Positions 30,596 through 38,075 of a stretch of DNA of 41,808 nt are shown here, piece by piece. This DNA comes from Clostridia bacterium (GTDB taxonomy: Bacteria; Bacillota_A; Clostridia; Oscillospirales; CAG-272). How positions within the stretch are numbered: the first letter of the stretch is position 1; each line of letters begins with the position of its first letter. The translations under genes were made by a program, and so were the position numbers. The stretch spans positions 1 through 41,808 of the forward strand of contig JAFTSQ010000024.1 of NCBI GenBank assembly GCA_017467205.1. The letters are read 5' to 3'. Under the pieces are notes generated by a model. That model was not told the DNA's origin. It ran no database searches and saw only the letters and a list, made by a program, of their open reading frames with translations.

Positions 30596-32617
30596 ATGAA
30601 AGTTGCATTGGCAGGTAACCCCAACAGCGGTAAGACCACGATGTTCAACGCCTTGACGGGCAGAAATGAGAAGGTCGGAAACTGGGCAGGCGTTACCGTA
30701 GACAAAAAGGAGCACCCGATTAAAAAGAGATTTACGGGCAAGCGCGATGACGTGGTAGCCGTTGACCTTCCGGGTGCGTATTCGATGTCACCCTTCACCT
30801 CGGAGGAGAGCATAACGAGCTCCTACGTTAAAAACGAGAATCCCGATGTTATAATCAATATCGTCGACGCCACGAATCTTAGTAGAAGCCTTTTCTTCAC
30901 CACCCAGCTGTTAGAGCTCGGCATTCCCGTGGTCGTCGCGCTTAATAAAACCGACGTTAACCAAAGAAAGCAGAACACAATAGATGCAGCTGCGCTCTCA
31001 AAGAGCCTTGGCTGCCCGGTAATTGAAACCGTTTCCACCTCAAAGCGCGGTCTTGACAAGGTAGTTTTGGCGGCAATAGAGGTTACAGGTAAGGGTCAGC
31101 GCGCACCCTACGAGGAGCGTGACGTTGACCTCGAGAGCCGCGAGTCCGTCGAGGCGGCGGATAGAGTCCGCTTTGCCTTCGTTAACGGAATAGTCGAGCG
31201 TGTTGAGGCGAGAACCGTCTTCACCAAGGATAAGAATATTCAGGATAAGGTAGACGAGATTTTGACTAACAGATGGCTCGGAATTCCCATCTTTGCAGTC
31301 GTAATGTTCGCAGTGTTCTGGATATCGCAGTCGGGTCCTGCCGTCTGGCTTGCCGATTGGATAACCGGGCTTCTCACCACGGGTCAGGAAATGTTAGCCG
31401 AGGCTATCTCCTCTGATAGCATTTGGGCATCAATCCTTATCGACGGTATTATAGGCGGCTTCATCGCGATAGTCGGCTTCTTACCGCTCGTTATGGTAAT
31501 GTATTTCCTTATCGCGCTTCTTGAGGATTGCGGATATATGGCGCGCGCCACCGTAGTTCTCGACCCCATATTCAAAAGAGTCGGACTTTCGGGCAAGTCG
31601 GTCATCCCCTTCATAATAGGAACGGGCTGTGCCATCCCCGGCGTTATGGCTTGCCGTACCATTAGAAACGAGCGCGAGCGCAGAGCAACCGCCCTCCTCG
31701 CACCATTTATGCCCTGCGGAGCAAAGCTTCCCGTTATCTCGCTCTTTGCAGGCGCGTTCTTCTCGAACACCGCGTGGCTTGGCGCGGCAATGTACTTTGT
31801 CGGAATAGTCGTTATATTCCTTTGCGCTCTTATTATAAACGCAGTTACGGGCTACCGTGCAAGAAAGTCCTTCTTCATAATGGAGCTTCCCGAGTATAAA
31901 GCTCCGAGCGTTTGGAAGGCAACCGTTTCAATGTGCCAGCGCGGCTGGTCGTACATAGTCAAGGCGGGAACTATAATTCTCGTATGTAACTTCGCAGTCC
32001 ACGTAATGCAGACGTTCGACTGGAGCTTCAACGTAGTTGAGGAGGGGGCGGCTCACACCTCTATCCTCGCAAGCATTGCAAACCCGATAGCCTACGTAGT
32101 AGCGCCCATAATCGGCGTCGTTGCTTGGCAGCTCGCGGCAGCAGCCGTTACCGGCTTTATCGCGAAGGAGAACGTAGTTGCCACCCTCGCGGTCTGCTTC
32201 TCAATCTCCAACCTCTTCGACCTCGACGAGCTCGTAATGATAGAGGGTAGCGAGAGTGTGGTTGCAGCCACCTTCGGTATCTCGACCGTTGCGGCGCTTG
32301 CATTCCTGATGTTTAATCTCTTCACGCCCCCCTGCTTCGCGGCAATCGGTGCAATGAACGCAGAGCTTAAGAGCAAAAAGTGGCTTTTCGCGGGCATAGG
32401 ACTCCAGCTTGGCGTCGGCTACACGATAGGCTTCCTCGTCTTCTTCTTCGGAACGCTCTTCACAACCCGTAATTTCGGCAGCATCTGGATGCCAATTGTC
32501 GGCTGGGCGATAGTTCTTTCTCTCGCCGTAACTCTCACCGTTCTTATCATAAAGAAGAATAGGGAGCTTCGCGAAGAAAGTTCCGCCAAAGCAACCCTTG
32601 AAACCGTAAACGTATAA
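30596..32617 (+). CDS. feoB: ferrous iron transport protein B
   Basis: This 673-aa inner-membrane Fe2+ importer has an N-terminal G domain: GNPNSGKTT (G1) at residue 7, DLPGAYSMSPFTSEE (G3) and ALNKTD (G4). The membrane part from about residue 220 has two Gate domains (FLPLVMVMYFLIALLEDCGY, and FIIGTGCAIPGVMACRTI with its conserved Cys). Length is near the family norm. Start ATG follows GGAGG. It lies between feoA and a Cys-rich small protein in one operon. Confidence 0.96.
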   Translation: MKVALAGNPNSGKTTMFNALTGRNEKVGNWAGVTVDKKEHPIKKRFTGKRDDVVAVDLPGAYSMSPFTSEESITSSYVKNENPDVIINIVDATNLSRSLFFTTQLLELGIPVVVALNKTDVNQRKQNTIDAAALSKSLGCPVIETVSTSKRGLDKVVLAAIEVTGKGQRAPYEERDVDLESRESVEAADRVRFAFVNGIVERVEARTVFTKDKNIQDKVDEILTNRWLGIPIFAVVMFAVFWISQSGPAVWLADWITGLLTTGQEMLAEAISSDSIWASILIDGIIGGFIAIVGFLPLVMVMYFLIALLEDCGYMARATVVLDPIFKRVGLSGKSVIPFIIGTGCAIPGVMACRTIRNERERRATALLAPFMPCGAKLPVISLFAGAFFSNTAWLGAAMYFVGIVVIFLCALIINAVTGYRARKSFFIMELPEYKAPSVWKATVSMCQRGWSYIVKAGTIILVCNFAVHVMQTFDWSFNVVEEGAAHTSILASIANPIAYVVAPIIGVVAWQLAAAAVTGFIAKENVVATLAVCFSISNLFDLDELVMIEGSESVVAATFGISTVAALAFLMFNLFTPPCFAAIGAMNAELKSKKWLFAGIGLQLGVGYTIGFLVFFFGTLFTTRNFGSIWMPIVGWAIVLSLAVTLTVLIIKKNRELREESSAKATLETVNV

Positions 32618-32635
32618 TAAAAAAGGAGGATAGCT

Positions 32636-32788
32636 ATGACCCCTACCGATATAATAGTAGCAGCCGTAATACTTTTGATATTAGGCGGTGCTGTCGCGTA
32701 CATAATAAAAGCGAAAAAGAGCGGAAGCCGGTGCATAGGCTGTCCGCACGCAAAATCCTGCGGCAAGAGCTGCGGATGTAAAAAATAA
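32636..32788 (+). CDS. FeoB-associated Cys-rich small membrane protein
   Basis: This 50-aa protein has one N-terminal membrane helix (DIIVAAVILLILGGAVAY) and a cytosolic tail with CIGCPHAKSC and CGC-type pairs (five cysteines: C33, C36, C42, C46, C48). Small Cys-rich proteins of this form are regular neighbours of feoB in Firmicutes (FeoB-associated Cys-rich membrane protein). GGAGG lies six bases before the ATG, and it starts 18 bp after feoB. Possible roles are metal sensing or docking to FeoB, not demonstrated here. Confidence 0.85.
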   Translation: MTPTDIIVAAVILLILGGAVAYIIKAKKSGSRCIGCPHAKSCGKSCGCKK

Positions 32789-32790
32789 GA

Positions 32791-32826
32791 AATCGAGGGG
32801 TGAATTTTTCGCCCCTCGATTTTTTC
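32791..32826 (+). terminator. terminator of the feo operon
   Basis: AATCGAGGGG and CCCCTCGATT pair across an 11-base loop and end in TTTT. Confidence 0.85.
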
Positions 32827-32835
32827 TGAACCCTA

Positions 32836-32864
32836 TTGACAAATGCACGAGAGTGGTGTATAAT
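32836..32864 (+). promoter_or_regulatory. sigma-A promoter of the arsR-HMA-ATPase operon
   Basis: TTGACA (32836-32841), a 17-bp spacer and TATAAT (32859-32864). Confidence 0.85.
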
Positions 32865-32874
32865 CAAATCAAAC

Positions 32875-32894
32875 AGTTGAACAACCGTTCAACT
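32875..32894 (+). promoter_or_regulatory. ArsR/SmtB-family operator
   Basis: AGTTGAAC AACC GTTCAACT is a perfect 8-bp dyad just downstream of the -10 box. The TGAA...TTCA half-sites are those bound by ArsR/SmtB-type repressors, so the adjacent regulator probably binds here and releases on metal. Confidence 0.8.
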
Positions 32895-32917
32895 ATAAAG
32901 CCCGAAAGGAGCGAAAA

Positions 32918-33286
32918 ATGCAGAAAAAAGAGAAGATAACTCTCCCAAAGTGCGAGCACCACGAGCTGCACGCGGCGGCAATAGGAAGAAATTCGCTTTC
33001 AATGCCGAAGGAGAGAGAGATAGCGAGCCTCTCTGAGTTCTTCAAGATACTCGGCGACCCCACAAGGCTTAAGATACTCTTCGCCATTCACTCATCGCCC
33101 CTGTGCGTCTGTGATATAGCCGAAATGCTCGGTATGACGAAGTCTGCGGTTTCTCATCAGCTAAAAATTCTTCGCCAAAGCTCGCTCGTATCATATAGAA
33201 AGGCGGGGAAGAACGTCTTTTATTCGCCCGCCGACGACCACGTGCGCATTATCGCCGAAATGGCGCTTGAGCATATTAATGAATAA
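32918..33286 (+). CDS. ArsR/CadC-family metal-responsive repressor
   Basis: This 122-aa winged-helix regulator has ILGDPTRLKILFAI, LCVCDIAEMLGMTKSAVSHQL (recognition helix) and SYRKAGKNVFYSPAD (wing). The CVC pair in LCVCDI plus an N-terminal Cys (PKCEHHELH) match the alpha3N thiolate site of CadC-type sensors for Cd/Pb/Zn; the C-terminal DDHVRIIAEMALEH supplies residues like the alpha5 zinc site of CzrA. Which metal it senses cannot be decided. First gene of an operon with an HMA protein and P-type ATPase. Confidence 0.93.
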   Translation: MQKKEKITLPKCEHHELHAAAIGRNSLSMPKEREIASLSEFFKILGDPTRLKILFAIHSSPLCVCDIAEMLGMTKSAVSHQLKILRQSSLVSYRKAGKNVFYSPADDHVRIIAEMALEHINE

Positions 33287-33303
33287 ATAAAAGGAGAAAA
33301 ACT

Positions 33304-33519
33304 ATGAAATTCAAGTATAATATCACGGGGCTTGATTGCCCGAACTGCGCGGCAAAACTCGCCGCAAGTATGGAGCGCTGCGAGGGAGTTGAGTCGGTAA
33401 AGATAAACTATCTGACCGAGCGCCTTACCGTTGAAAGCTCGCTTTCCGAGGATGCGCTTCTTTCCCACCTCACCTCTTGTGCAAAGGCATTTGACAGCTC
33501 GGTAAAAATCGAGAAATGA
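33304..33519 (+). CDS. heavy-metal-associated (HMA) domain protein
   Basis: This 71-aa single HMA domain has the metal loop GLDCPNCAAKLA (CxxC) at residues ~9-20 and the usual beta-alpha-beta pattern to the end. Its stop overlaps the start of the ATPase gene by four bases (ATGA), which implies coupled translation. It looks like the N-terminal metal-binding domain of a ZntA/CadA pump made as a free chaperone. Confidence 0.9.
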   Translation: MKFKYNITGLDCPNCAAKLAASMERCEGVESVKINYLTERLTVESSLSEDALLSHLTSCAKAFDSSVKIEK

Positions 33520-35387
33520 AGATAATAAAGCTACTTAAAAACCCGATATTTCAGCTCTCGCTATCCCTTCCGCTTCTCATATTGGGAATAGTTCTCGGTG
33601 CATTGGAGCTTGAGCTCGCCTCACTTATCGTCTGTATCGCGGCGCTCGTTATATCCGGTGCTGACGTTGCGTACTCCGCCGTGCGCGGCATACTCCGTCG
33701 CGACTTTCTTGACGAGAAGTTTTTGATGTGCATAGCCTCGATAGGCGCGCTTATAATCGGCGAGGCGAGCGAGGGCGTTGCGGTTATGGTGTTCTTTAAG
33801 CTTGGTGAATATTTTGAGCATAAAGCGGTCGGCAAGGCGAGAAATTCGATAAAATCGCTTATGAAGATAAGGCCGGACGAGGCGTGCGTTCTCGTGAACG
33901 GTGAGGAAATTCTCACCGATGCCGAGGACGTCGAGGTCGGCTCAACTATAATAATCCGCGCAGGCGAGCGCGTGCCTGTCGATGCGCAGGTAAGCTTTGG
34001 TAGAGCAGACCTCGATACCTCTCATCTGACGGGTGAGAGCCTTCCGCGCTCGGTCGGCGAGGGCGACCTTATTGATAGCGGAAGCTTTGTAATAAACGGC
34101 GTTCTCACCTGCAAAACCGTCCGCGAGGCTTCGGACTCCGCCGCCTCGCGCATTCTCGACCTCGTCGAGAACGCATCCGAGCGCAAGTCGCGCGAGGAGA
34201 GCTTTATAACCGTCTTCGCGCGCTACTATACCCCCGCCGTAGTCGCTATTGCACTTCTTTTGGCGGTGATACCCCCGATATTCTCTTGGCTTAATTGGCA
34301 GGAGTCGGTTTATCGCGCCTTGACCTTCCTCGTCATTTCCTGCCCCTGCGCGCTGGTTATCTCCGTTCCGATGGCGTTCTTCGGTGCAATCGGCGGCGCG
34401 GCGGCTCGCGGAATACTGTATAATGGCGGCAACGTCTTCTCGCCCGCCGCCAAGATATCAAGGGTAGTCTTTGACAAAACCGGAACTCTGACGAAGGGTG
34501 AGTTCAAGGTAAGCTCGGTCGTGCCGTTTGGTATTGGCGAGGATGAGCTCACCTATCTTGTCGCAAGCGCCGAGCATACCTCGAATCATCCGATTGCCGC
34601 CGCCTTGCGCAAATCCTCACCCTGCGCCATAGTGCCAACCGACGAGCGCGAGATAGCAGGGCAGGGCGTTATTGCCACAGTCGACGGAAAAAGAGTTGCC
34701 GTCGGCAACCTATCTCTTATGAGCTCCGAGGGCTGTGCCCCCACCGAAATGGGCGATGCGGGCGCGACAAAGATATTCGTTGCAGTCGACGGTGAGTTCC
34801 GCGGCTATCTCACCCTTTCCGACACGGTAAAGCGGGAGGCAAAGGGCGCGATATCCGAGCTGGGTACTCTCGGCGTAAAGGACACGGTTATGCTCACGGG
34901 CGATAGGGAGGAGGTCGCCCGCGCGGTAGCCGACGAGGTCGGAATAAACGGTATTCACGCGCGTCTGTTACCTGAGGATAAATATAACCGCCTTGAAGCT
35001 ATGATAGAGGAGTCGCACGGCAGCGTTGCCTACGTTGGCGACGGAATAAACGACGCACCCTCCCTCGCTCGCGCGGACGTTGGAATAGCAATGGGCTCGC
35101 TCGGAAGCGACAGCGCAATAGAGGCGGCGGATATCGTCATAATCTCGGATAACCTTGAAAAGATACCCGAGGCTATCCGCATCTCGCGCAAAACCCTGCT
35201 TATTTCTTGGGAAAATATCGTATTTGCAATATCGGTAAAGCTTCTGATACTCGTCCTCGGCGCGTTCGGTATCGCGGGAATGTGGCTCTCCGTCTTTGCC
35301 GACGTCGGAGTCGCAGTGCTTGCTATCCTTAACTCAATGCGTACCCTTTCAAAAGGATTTGCGAATACTAAAAAAGTGCGGAATTAG
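33516..35387 (+). CDS. heavy-metal-translocating P1B-type ATPase (Zn/Cd/Pb type)
   Basis: This 623-aa membrane pump has the P1B membrane motif SCPCALVIS (CPC), phosphorylation site FDKTGTLTKGEF, AEHTSNHPIA (the HP motif of P1B pumps), MLTGDREEVA and GDGINDAPSLARADVG. CPC with these neighbours is typical of the Zn/Cd/Pb (ZntA/CadA) class rather than copper pumps. It has no N-terminal HMA domain of its own; that function is in the preceding gene. Export of excess Zn/Cd under the ArsR-type repressor is the likely role. Confidence 0.94.
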   Translation: MKIIKLLKNPIFQLSLSLPLLILGIVLGALELELASLIVCIAALVISGADVAYSAVRGILRRDFLDEKFLMCIASIGALIIGEASEGVAVMVFFKLGEYFEHKAVGKARNSIKSLMKIRPDEACVLVNGEEILTDAEDVEVGSTIIIRAGERVPVDAQVSFGRADLDTSHLTGESLPRSVGEGDLIDSGSFVINGVLTCKTVREASDSAASRILDLVENASERKSREESFITVFARYYTPAVVAIALLLAVIPPIFSWLNWQESVYRALTFLVISCPCALVISVPMAFFGAIGGAAARGILYNGGNVFSPAAKISRVVFDKTGTLTKGEFKVSSVVPFGIGEDELTYLVASAEHTSNHPIAAALRKSSPCAIVPTDEREIAGQGVIATVDGKRVAVGNLSLMSSEGCAPTEMGDAGATKIFVAVDGEFRGYLTLSDTVKREAKGAISELGTLGVKDTVMLTGDREEVARAVADEVGINGIHARLLPEDKYNRLEAMIEESHGSVAYVGDGINDAPSLARADVGIAMGSLGSDSAIEAADIVIISDNLEKIPEAIRISRKTLLISWENIVFAISVKLLILVLGAFGIAGMWLSVFADVGVAVLAILNSMRTLSKGFANTKKVRN

Positions 35388-35404
35388 TTTTCCGCACTTT
35401 TTTA
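35371..35404. terminator. bidirectional terminator between the ATPase and smpB
   Basis: AAAAAGTGCGGAA and TTCCGCACTTTTTT pair over a five-base loop that includes the ATPase stop. It also overlaps the end of smpB. Confidence 0.85.
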
Positions 35405-35884
35405 GTATTCACCGCTCCCGCGTCTATCCTTCATCTGCCGCTCTATAACTCTGTCGGCAGTCTTTTTCGCTATATCGTCGCGCTTGTCGTAGAGCTTCTT
35501 ACCCTTGCAAAGCCCGACGGCAACCTTCACCCTCGACCCCTTGAAATAAAGAGAGAGGGGAATTAGGGTGTATCCCTCGCGGGAGATAAGACCGGTAAGC
35601 TTCATAATCTCGCGCTTATGCATAAGCAGTCTTTTGTCGCGCAGGGGATTGCGATTGAAAATATTACCCTGCTCGTATGGTGAGATATGTATGCCGGTAG
35701 CAAACATCTCGCCTTTTTTTATATCACAGTATGAGTCCTTGAGGTTGACCGCCCCCGCGCGAAGTGACTTGACCTCCGTGCCGAAAAGCTCAATACCCGC
35801 CTCATAGACCTCTATGACGAAATAGTCGTGCCTTGCCTTTCTGTTTTCGGCAATAACTCTTGCCTCGTTCTTTTTCTCGCTCAT
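35402..35884 (-). CDS. smpB: SsrA-binding protein
   Basis: This 160-aa protein pairs with tmRNA to rescue stalled ribosomes. NRKARHDYFVIEVYEAGIEL, GTEVKSLRAGAVNLKDSY and NPLRDKRLLMHKREI are the conserved beta-barrel segments, and the C-terminal RVIERQMKDRRG is the tail that enters the mRNA channel. I start it at ATG 35884 (MSEKKNE); the in-frame upstream extension to 35959 is not SmpB-like. No ssrA gene was found nearby. Confidence 0.96.
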   Translation of the reverse strand: MSEKKNEARVIAENRKARHDYFVIEVYEAGIELFGTEVKSLRAGAVNLKDSYCDIKKGEMFATGIHISPYEQGNIFNRNPLRDKRLLMHKREIMKLTGLISREGYTLIPLSLYFKGSRVKVAVGLCKGKKLYDKRDDIAKKTADRVIERQMKDRRGSGEY

Positions 35885-35942
35885 AACAGTATCTTTCGGT
35901 AGTGGTTTAGTAAACACATTATACCACAAGGGCAGGGCAAAA

Positions 35943-36548
35943 TCAATACCCACTTTCATCCCTCGCGAAAATTTCCGAAACGACCTCGAGAAGCTTGAAC
36001 TTTACTTTATATCCCCTCCCGCTTATCAGCCGCACCTCCTCATCGGTATATCCAAGCACTGCGTCGTCGCTCGGTGCATCCGTCGCGGCGTCAAGGCAAA
36101 GAGGTGGATACATAACGCACCACCAGTTTCGCCCATCTCCCCGACCTATCACAATCTTAAGGGAGGTATAGTAGCCCTTCGGTAGCGTAAAGCTCTCGTA
36201 TTCTCTGGTGTCGTACCACTCGCTCGTGAGGCTCACGCTTACGGGATAGGCATACCCGTGTCGAGAAATTACCCCCTCCGCACACTCCTTGATGTCCTCC
36301 GTAAGCCTCCGAATGCGCTCCTCTGCCTCAAGCTTCGTGTGCGAGTCGGAAAGCTCCGCGCCGTATGTAAGAAGCACCTCGTCGCGCACCGCGAGCTTGA
36401 GTGATTGATCCTCGTCGCTATCCGAATTTGCAAGAATGTGAAGCCTTACCGTGTCCTCGTATATCTTCGCCTCCGCCTCGGTTGGCATAAGGGCGATAGT
36501 AAGCGTTATAGCGAGAAGCACGGCGGCTATGGTTGCTGTTTTTTTCAT
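35943..36548 (-). CDS. spoIIR: stage II sporulation protein R
   Basis: This 201-aa secreted protein has a signal peptide (MKKTATIAAVLLAITLTIA) and the SpoIIR core VRLHILANSDSDEDQSLKLA followed by VRDEVL. In B. subtilis it is made in the forespore under sigma-F and activates SpoIIGA, which matures sigma-E in the mother cell. Its presence suggests an endospore former or a recent descendant. Slightly shorter than the Bacillus protein. No convincing sigma-F promoter was read upstream. Confidence 0.93.
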   Translation of the reverse strand: MKKTATIAAVLLAITLTIALMPTEAEAKIYEDTVRLHILANSDSDEDQSLKLAVRDEVLLTYGAELSDSHTKLEAEERIRRLTEDIKECAEGVISRHGYAYPVSVSLTSEWYDTREYESFTLPKGYYTSLKIVIGRGDGRNWWCVMYPPLCLDAATDAPSDDAVLGYTDEEVRLISGRGYKVKFKLLEVVSEIFARDESGY

Positions 36549-36627
36549 AAAAATTACCTTCTTCCTTTCCTTTTTGGGAATTGTTGTCAGAAAGGGAAAA
36601 AATTATTCAACAAAAGGGCAAAACTGC

Positions 36628-36656
36628 TTGACAGAGTTTTTTCTGCGTGTTATACT
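36628..36656 (+). promoter_or_regulatory. sigma-A promoter of the GH88 gene
   Basis: TTGACA (36628-36633), a 17-bp spacer and TATACT (36651-36656). Confidence 0.8.
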
Positions 36657-36695
36657 TATGCTGTATAACATAACAAATTAAAGGAGATTTTCCAA

Positions 36696-37883
36696 ATGTT
36701 ACCGAACATCCCCGAAATCGAAAACAAAGAAAAATACGCGGATTTTGATCTTCCCAGAGAAAAGCTTGAGTACGCGCTCGCCGAGGCTATCAAGAAGATC
36801 GATTATGCGCTTCCTACCTTTACCGATAAGTTCCCGGAGCACAGCAGCGTAAACAACGTCTACGCCGCTGTTGATAACGACGCCGGTTGGAACACAGGCT
36901 TCTGGACGGGTATCCTCTGGCACGCATACGAGCTCACCGGCAACGAGAAATACAAAGAGGTGGCTCTCGGTCAGATTCCCTCATTCCACAAGAGAATAGT
37001 TGAAGGTCTTGCTACCGACCATCACGATATGGGCTTCCTTTACACCCCCTCCTGTGTAGCCGCTTGGAAGCTTTGCGGTGACGAGCTTGCTCGAGAGTCT
37101 GCTCTTCTTGCCGCAAAGAACCTTAAAAGGCGCTTCCAGCCCGTCGGCAACTTCATTCAGGCTTGGGGCAAGATGGGTGCGGAGGATAACTACCGCCTTA
37201 TCGTTGACTGCCTTCTCAACATTCCGCTTCTTTACTGGGCAACCGAGGTAACGGGCGACCCTTCTTACAGAGATATAGCTATCAAGCACTATAACACCAC
37301 CATTGAGGTTGCCTGCCGTCCCGACGCAAGCGCTTACCATACCTACTATTTCGATATGAAGACCGGCGAGCCCACCAAGGGCGTTACCCGTCAGGGCGCG
37401 TATGACGATTCCGCGTGGGCAAGAGGTCAGACCTGGTGCATCTACGGTCCTATGCTCACATATATCTACGAGAAGAATGATAAGGCGTTTACGGTAGTCA
37501 AGGCAACGGCCAACTACTTCCTCAACCATCTTCCCGAGGACTATATTGCATATTGGGATCTTTGCTTCAACGACGGTGACGACGAGCCTCGCGACTCCTC
37601 CTCCAACCCCATTGCAATGTGCGGTATGCTTGAGGCTATCAAGCATATGGATGAGTCCGATCCTCTTCGCAAGATCTATATAAATGCGTGCAAGAGAATG
37701 ATGAACTCTCTTATCGACAATTATCTTACCAAGGATATTCCCGAGGCAAACGGCCTTCTTCTTCACGCAACCTACGGCAAGCCGCAGAACAACGGCGTTG
37801 ACGAAATGAATATCTGGGGAGATTACTTCTATATGGAGGCTCTTCATAGAATGCTTGACCCCGACTGGAAGCTTTATTGGTAA
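36696..37883 (+). CDS. glycoside hydrolase family 88 (unsaturated glucuronyl hydrolase)
   Basis: This 395-aa (alpha/alpha)6-barrel enzyme removes the unsaturated uronic acid left by polysaccharide lyases from glycosaminoglycan or pectin fragments. NDAGWNTGFWTGILWHAYEL, TDHHDMGFLY (with the family's catalytic-region Asp) and DDSAWARGQTWCIYG (second Asp) are the GH88 signatures; the C-terminal part has the usual WGDYFYMEALHRM. It has no signal peptide, so it works on imported oligosaccharides. GGAG lies nine bases before the ATG. It is monocistronic with its own promoter and terminator; no lyase or transporter is adjacent. Confidence 0.93.
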   Translation: MLPNIPEIENKEKYADFDLPREKLEYALAEAIKKIDYALPTFTDKFPEHSSVNNVYAAVDNDAGWNTGFWTGILWHAYELTGNEKYKEVALGQIPSFHKRIVEGLATDHHDMGFLYTPSCVAAWKLCGDELARESALLAAKNLKRRFQPVGNFIQAWGKMGAEDNYRLIVDCLLNIPLLYWATEVTGDPSYRDIAIKHYNTTIEVACRPDASAYHTYYFDMKTGEPTKGVTRQGAYDDSAWARGQTWCIYGPMLTYIYEKNDKAFTVVKATANYFLNHLPEDYIAYWDLCFNDGDDEPRDSSSNPIAMCGMLEAIKHMDESDPLRKIYINACKRMMNSLIDNYLTKDIPEANGLLLHATYGKPQNNGVDEMNIWGDYFYMEALHRMLDPDWKLYW

Positions 37884-37908
37884 GCTGAAAGCGCTGGGAT
37901 TAAACATA

Positions 37909-37961
37909 AAAGGTGAGGCGGCGTCACTCATAGTACGGAGTGGCGCTGCCTCACCCTTTTT
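37909..37961 (+). terminator. terminator of the GH88 gene
   Basis: GGTGAGGCGGCGTCACTC pairs with GAGTGGCGCTGCCTCACC with few mismatches, followed by CTTTTT. Confidence 0.8.
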
Positions 37962-37996
37962 GCCCTTTATTTTTTGAGAAAAAAGCGCGAAACCTA

Positions 37997-38025
37997 TTGA
38001 CATCATCTTTTTGAGATGATATATT
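37997..38025 (+). promoter_or_regulatory. promoter of the glycyl radical operon with embedded dyad
   Basis: TTGACA (37997-38002), a 17-bp spacer and TATATT (38020-38025). The spacer holds ATCATCT TTTTG AGATGAT (38002-38020), a perfect 7-bp dyad that a repressor could use to block RNA polymerase. Confidence 0.75.
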
Positions 38026-38075
38026 AGGGGTAGACGGATAAATCCGTCAGTAATTTTTAGAATTTGGAGAGAGTT

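Noticed and set aside
35885..35959. N-terminal extension of SmpB
   Set aside because: The residues are unlike SmpB, and MSEKKNE at 35884 gives the family's normal N-terminus.
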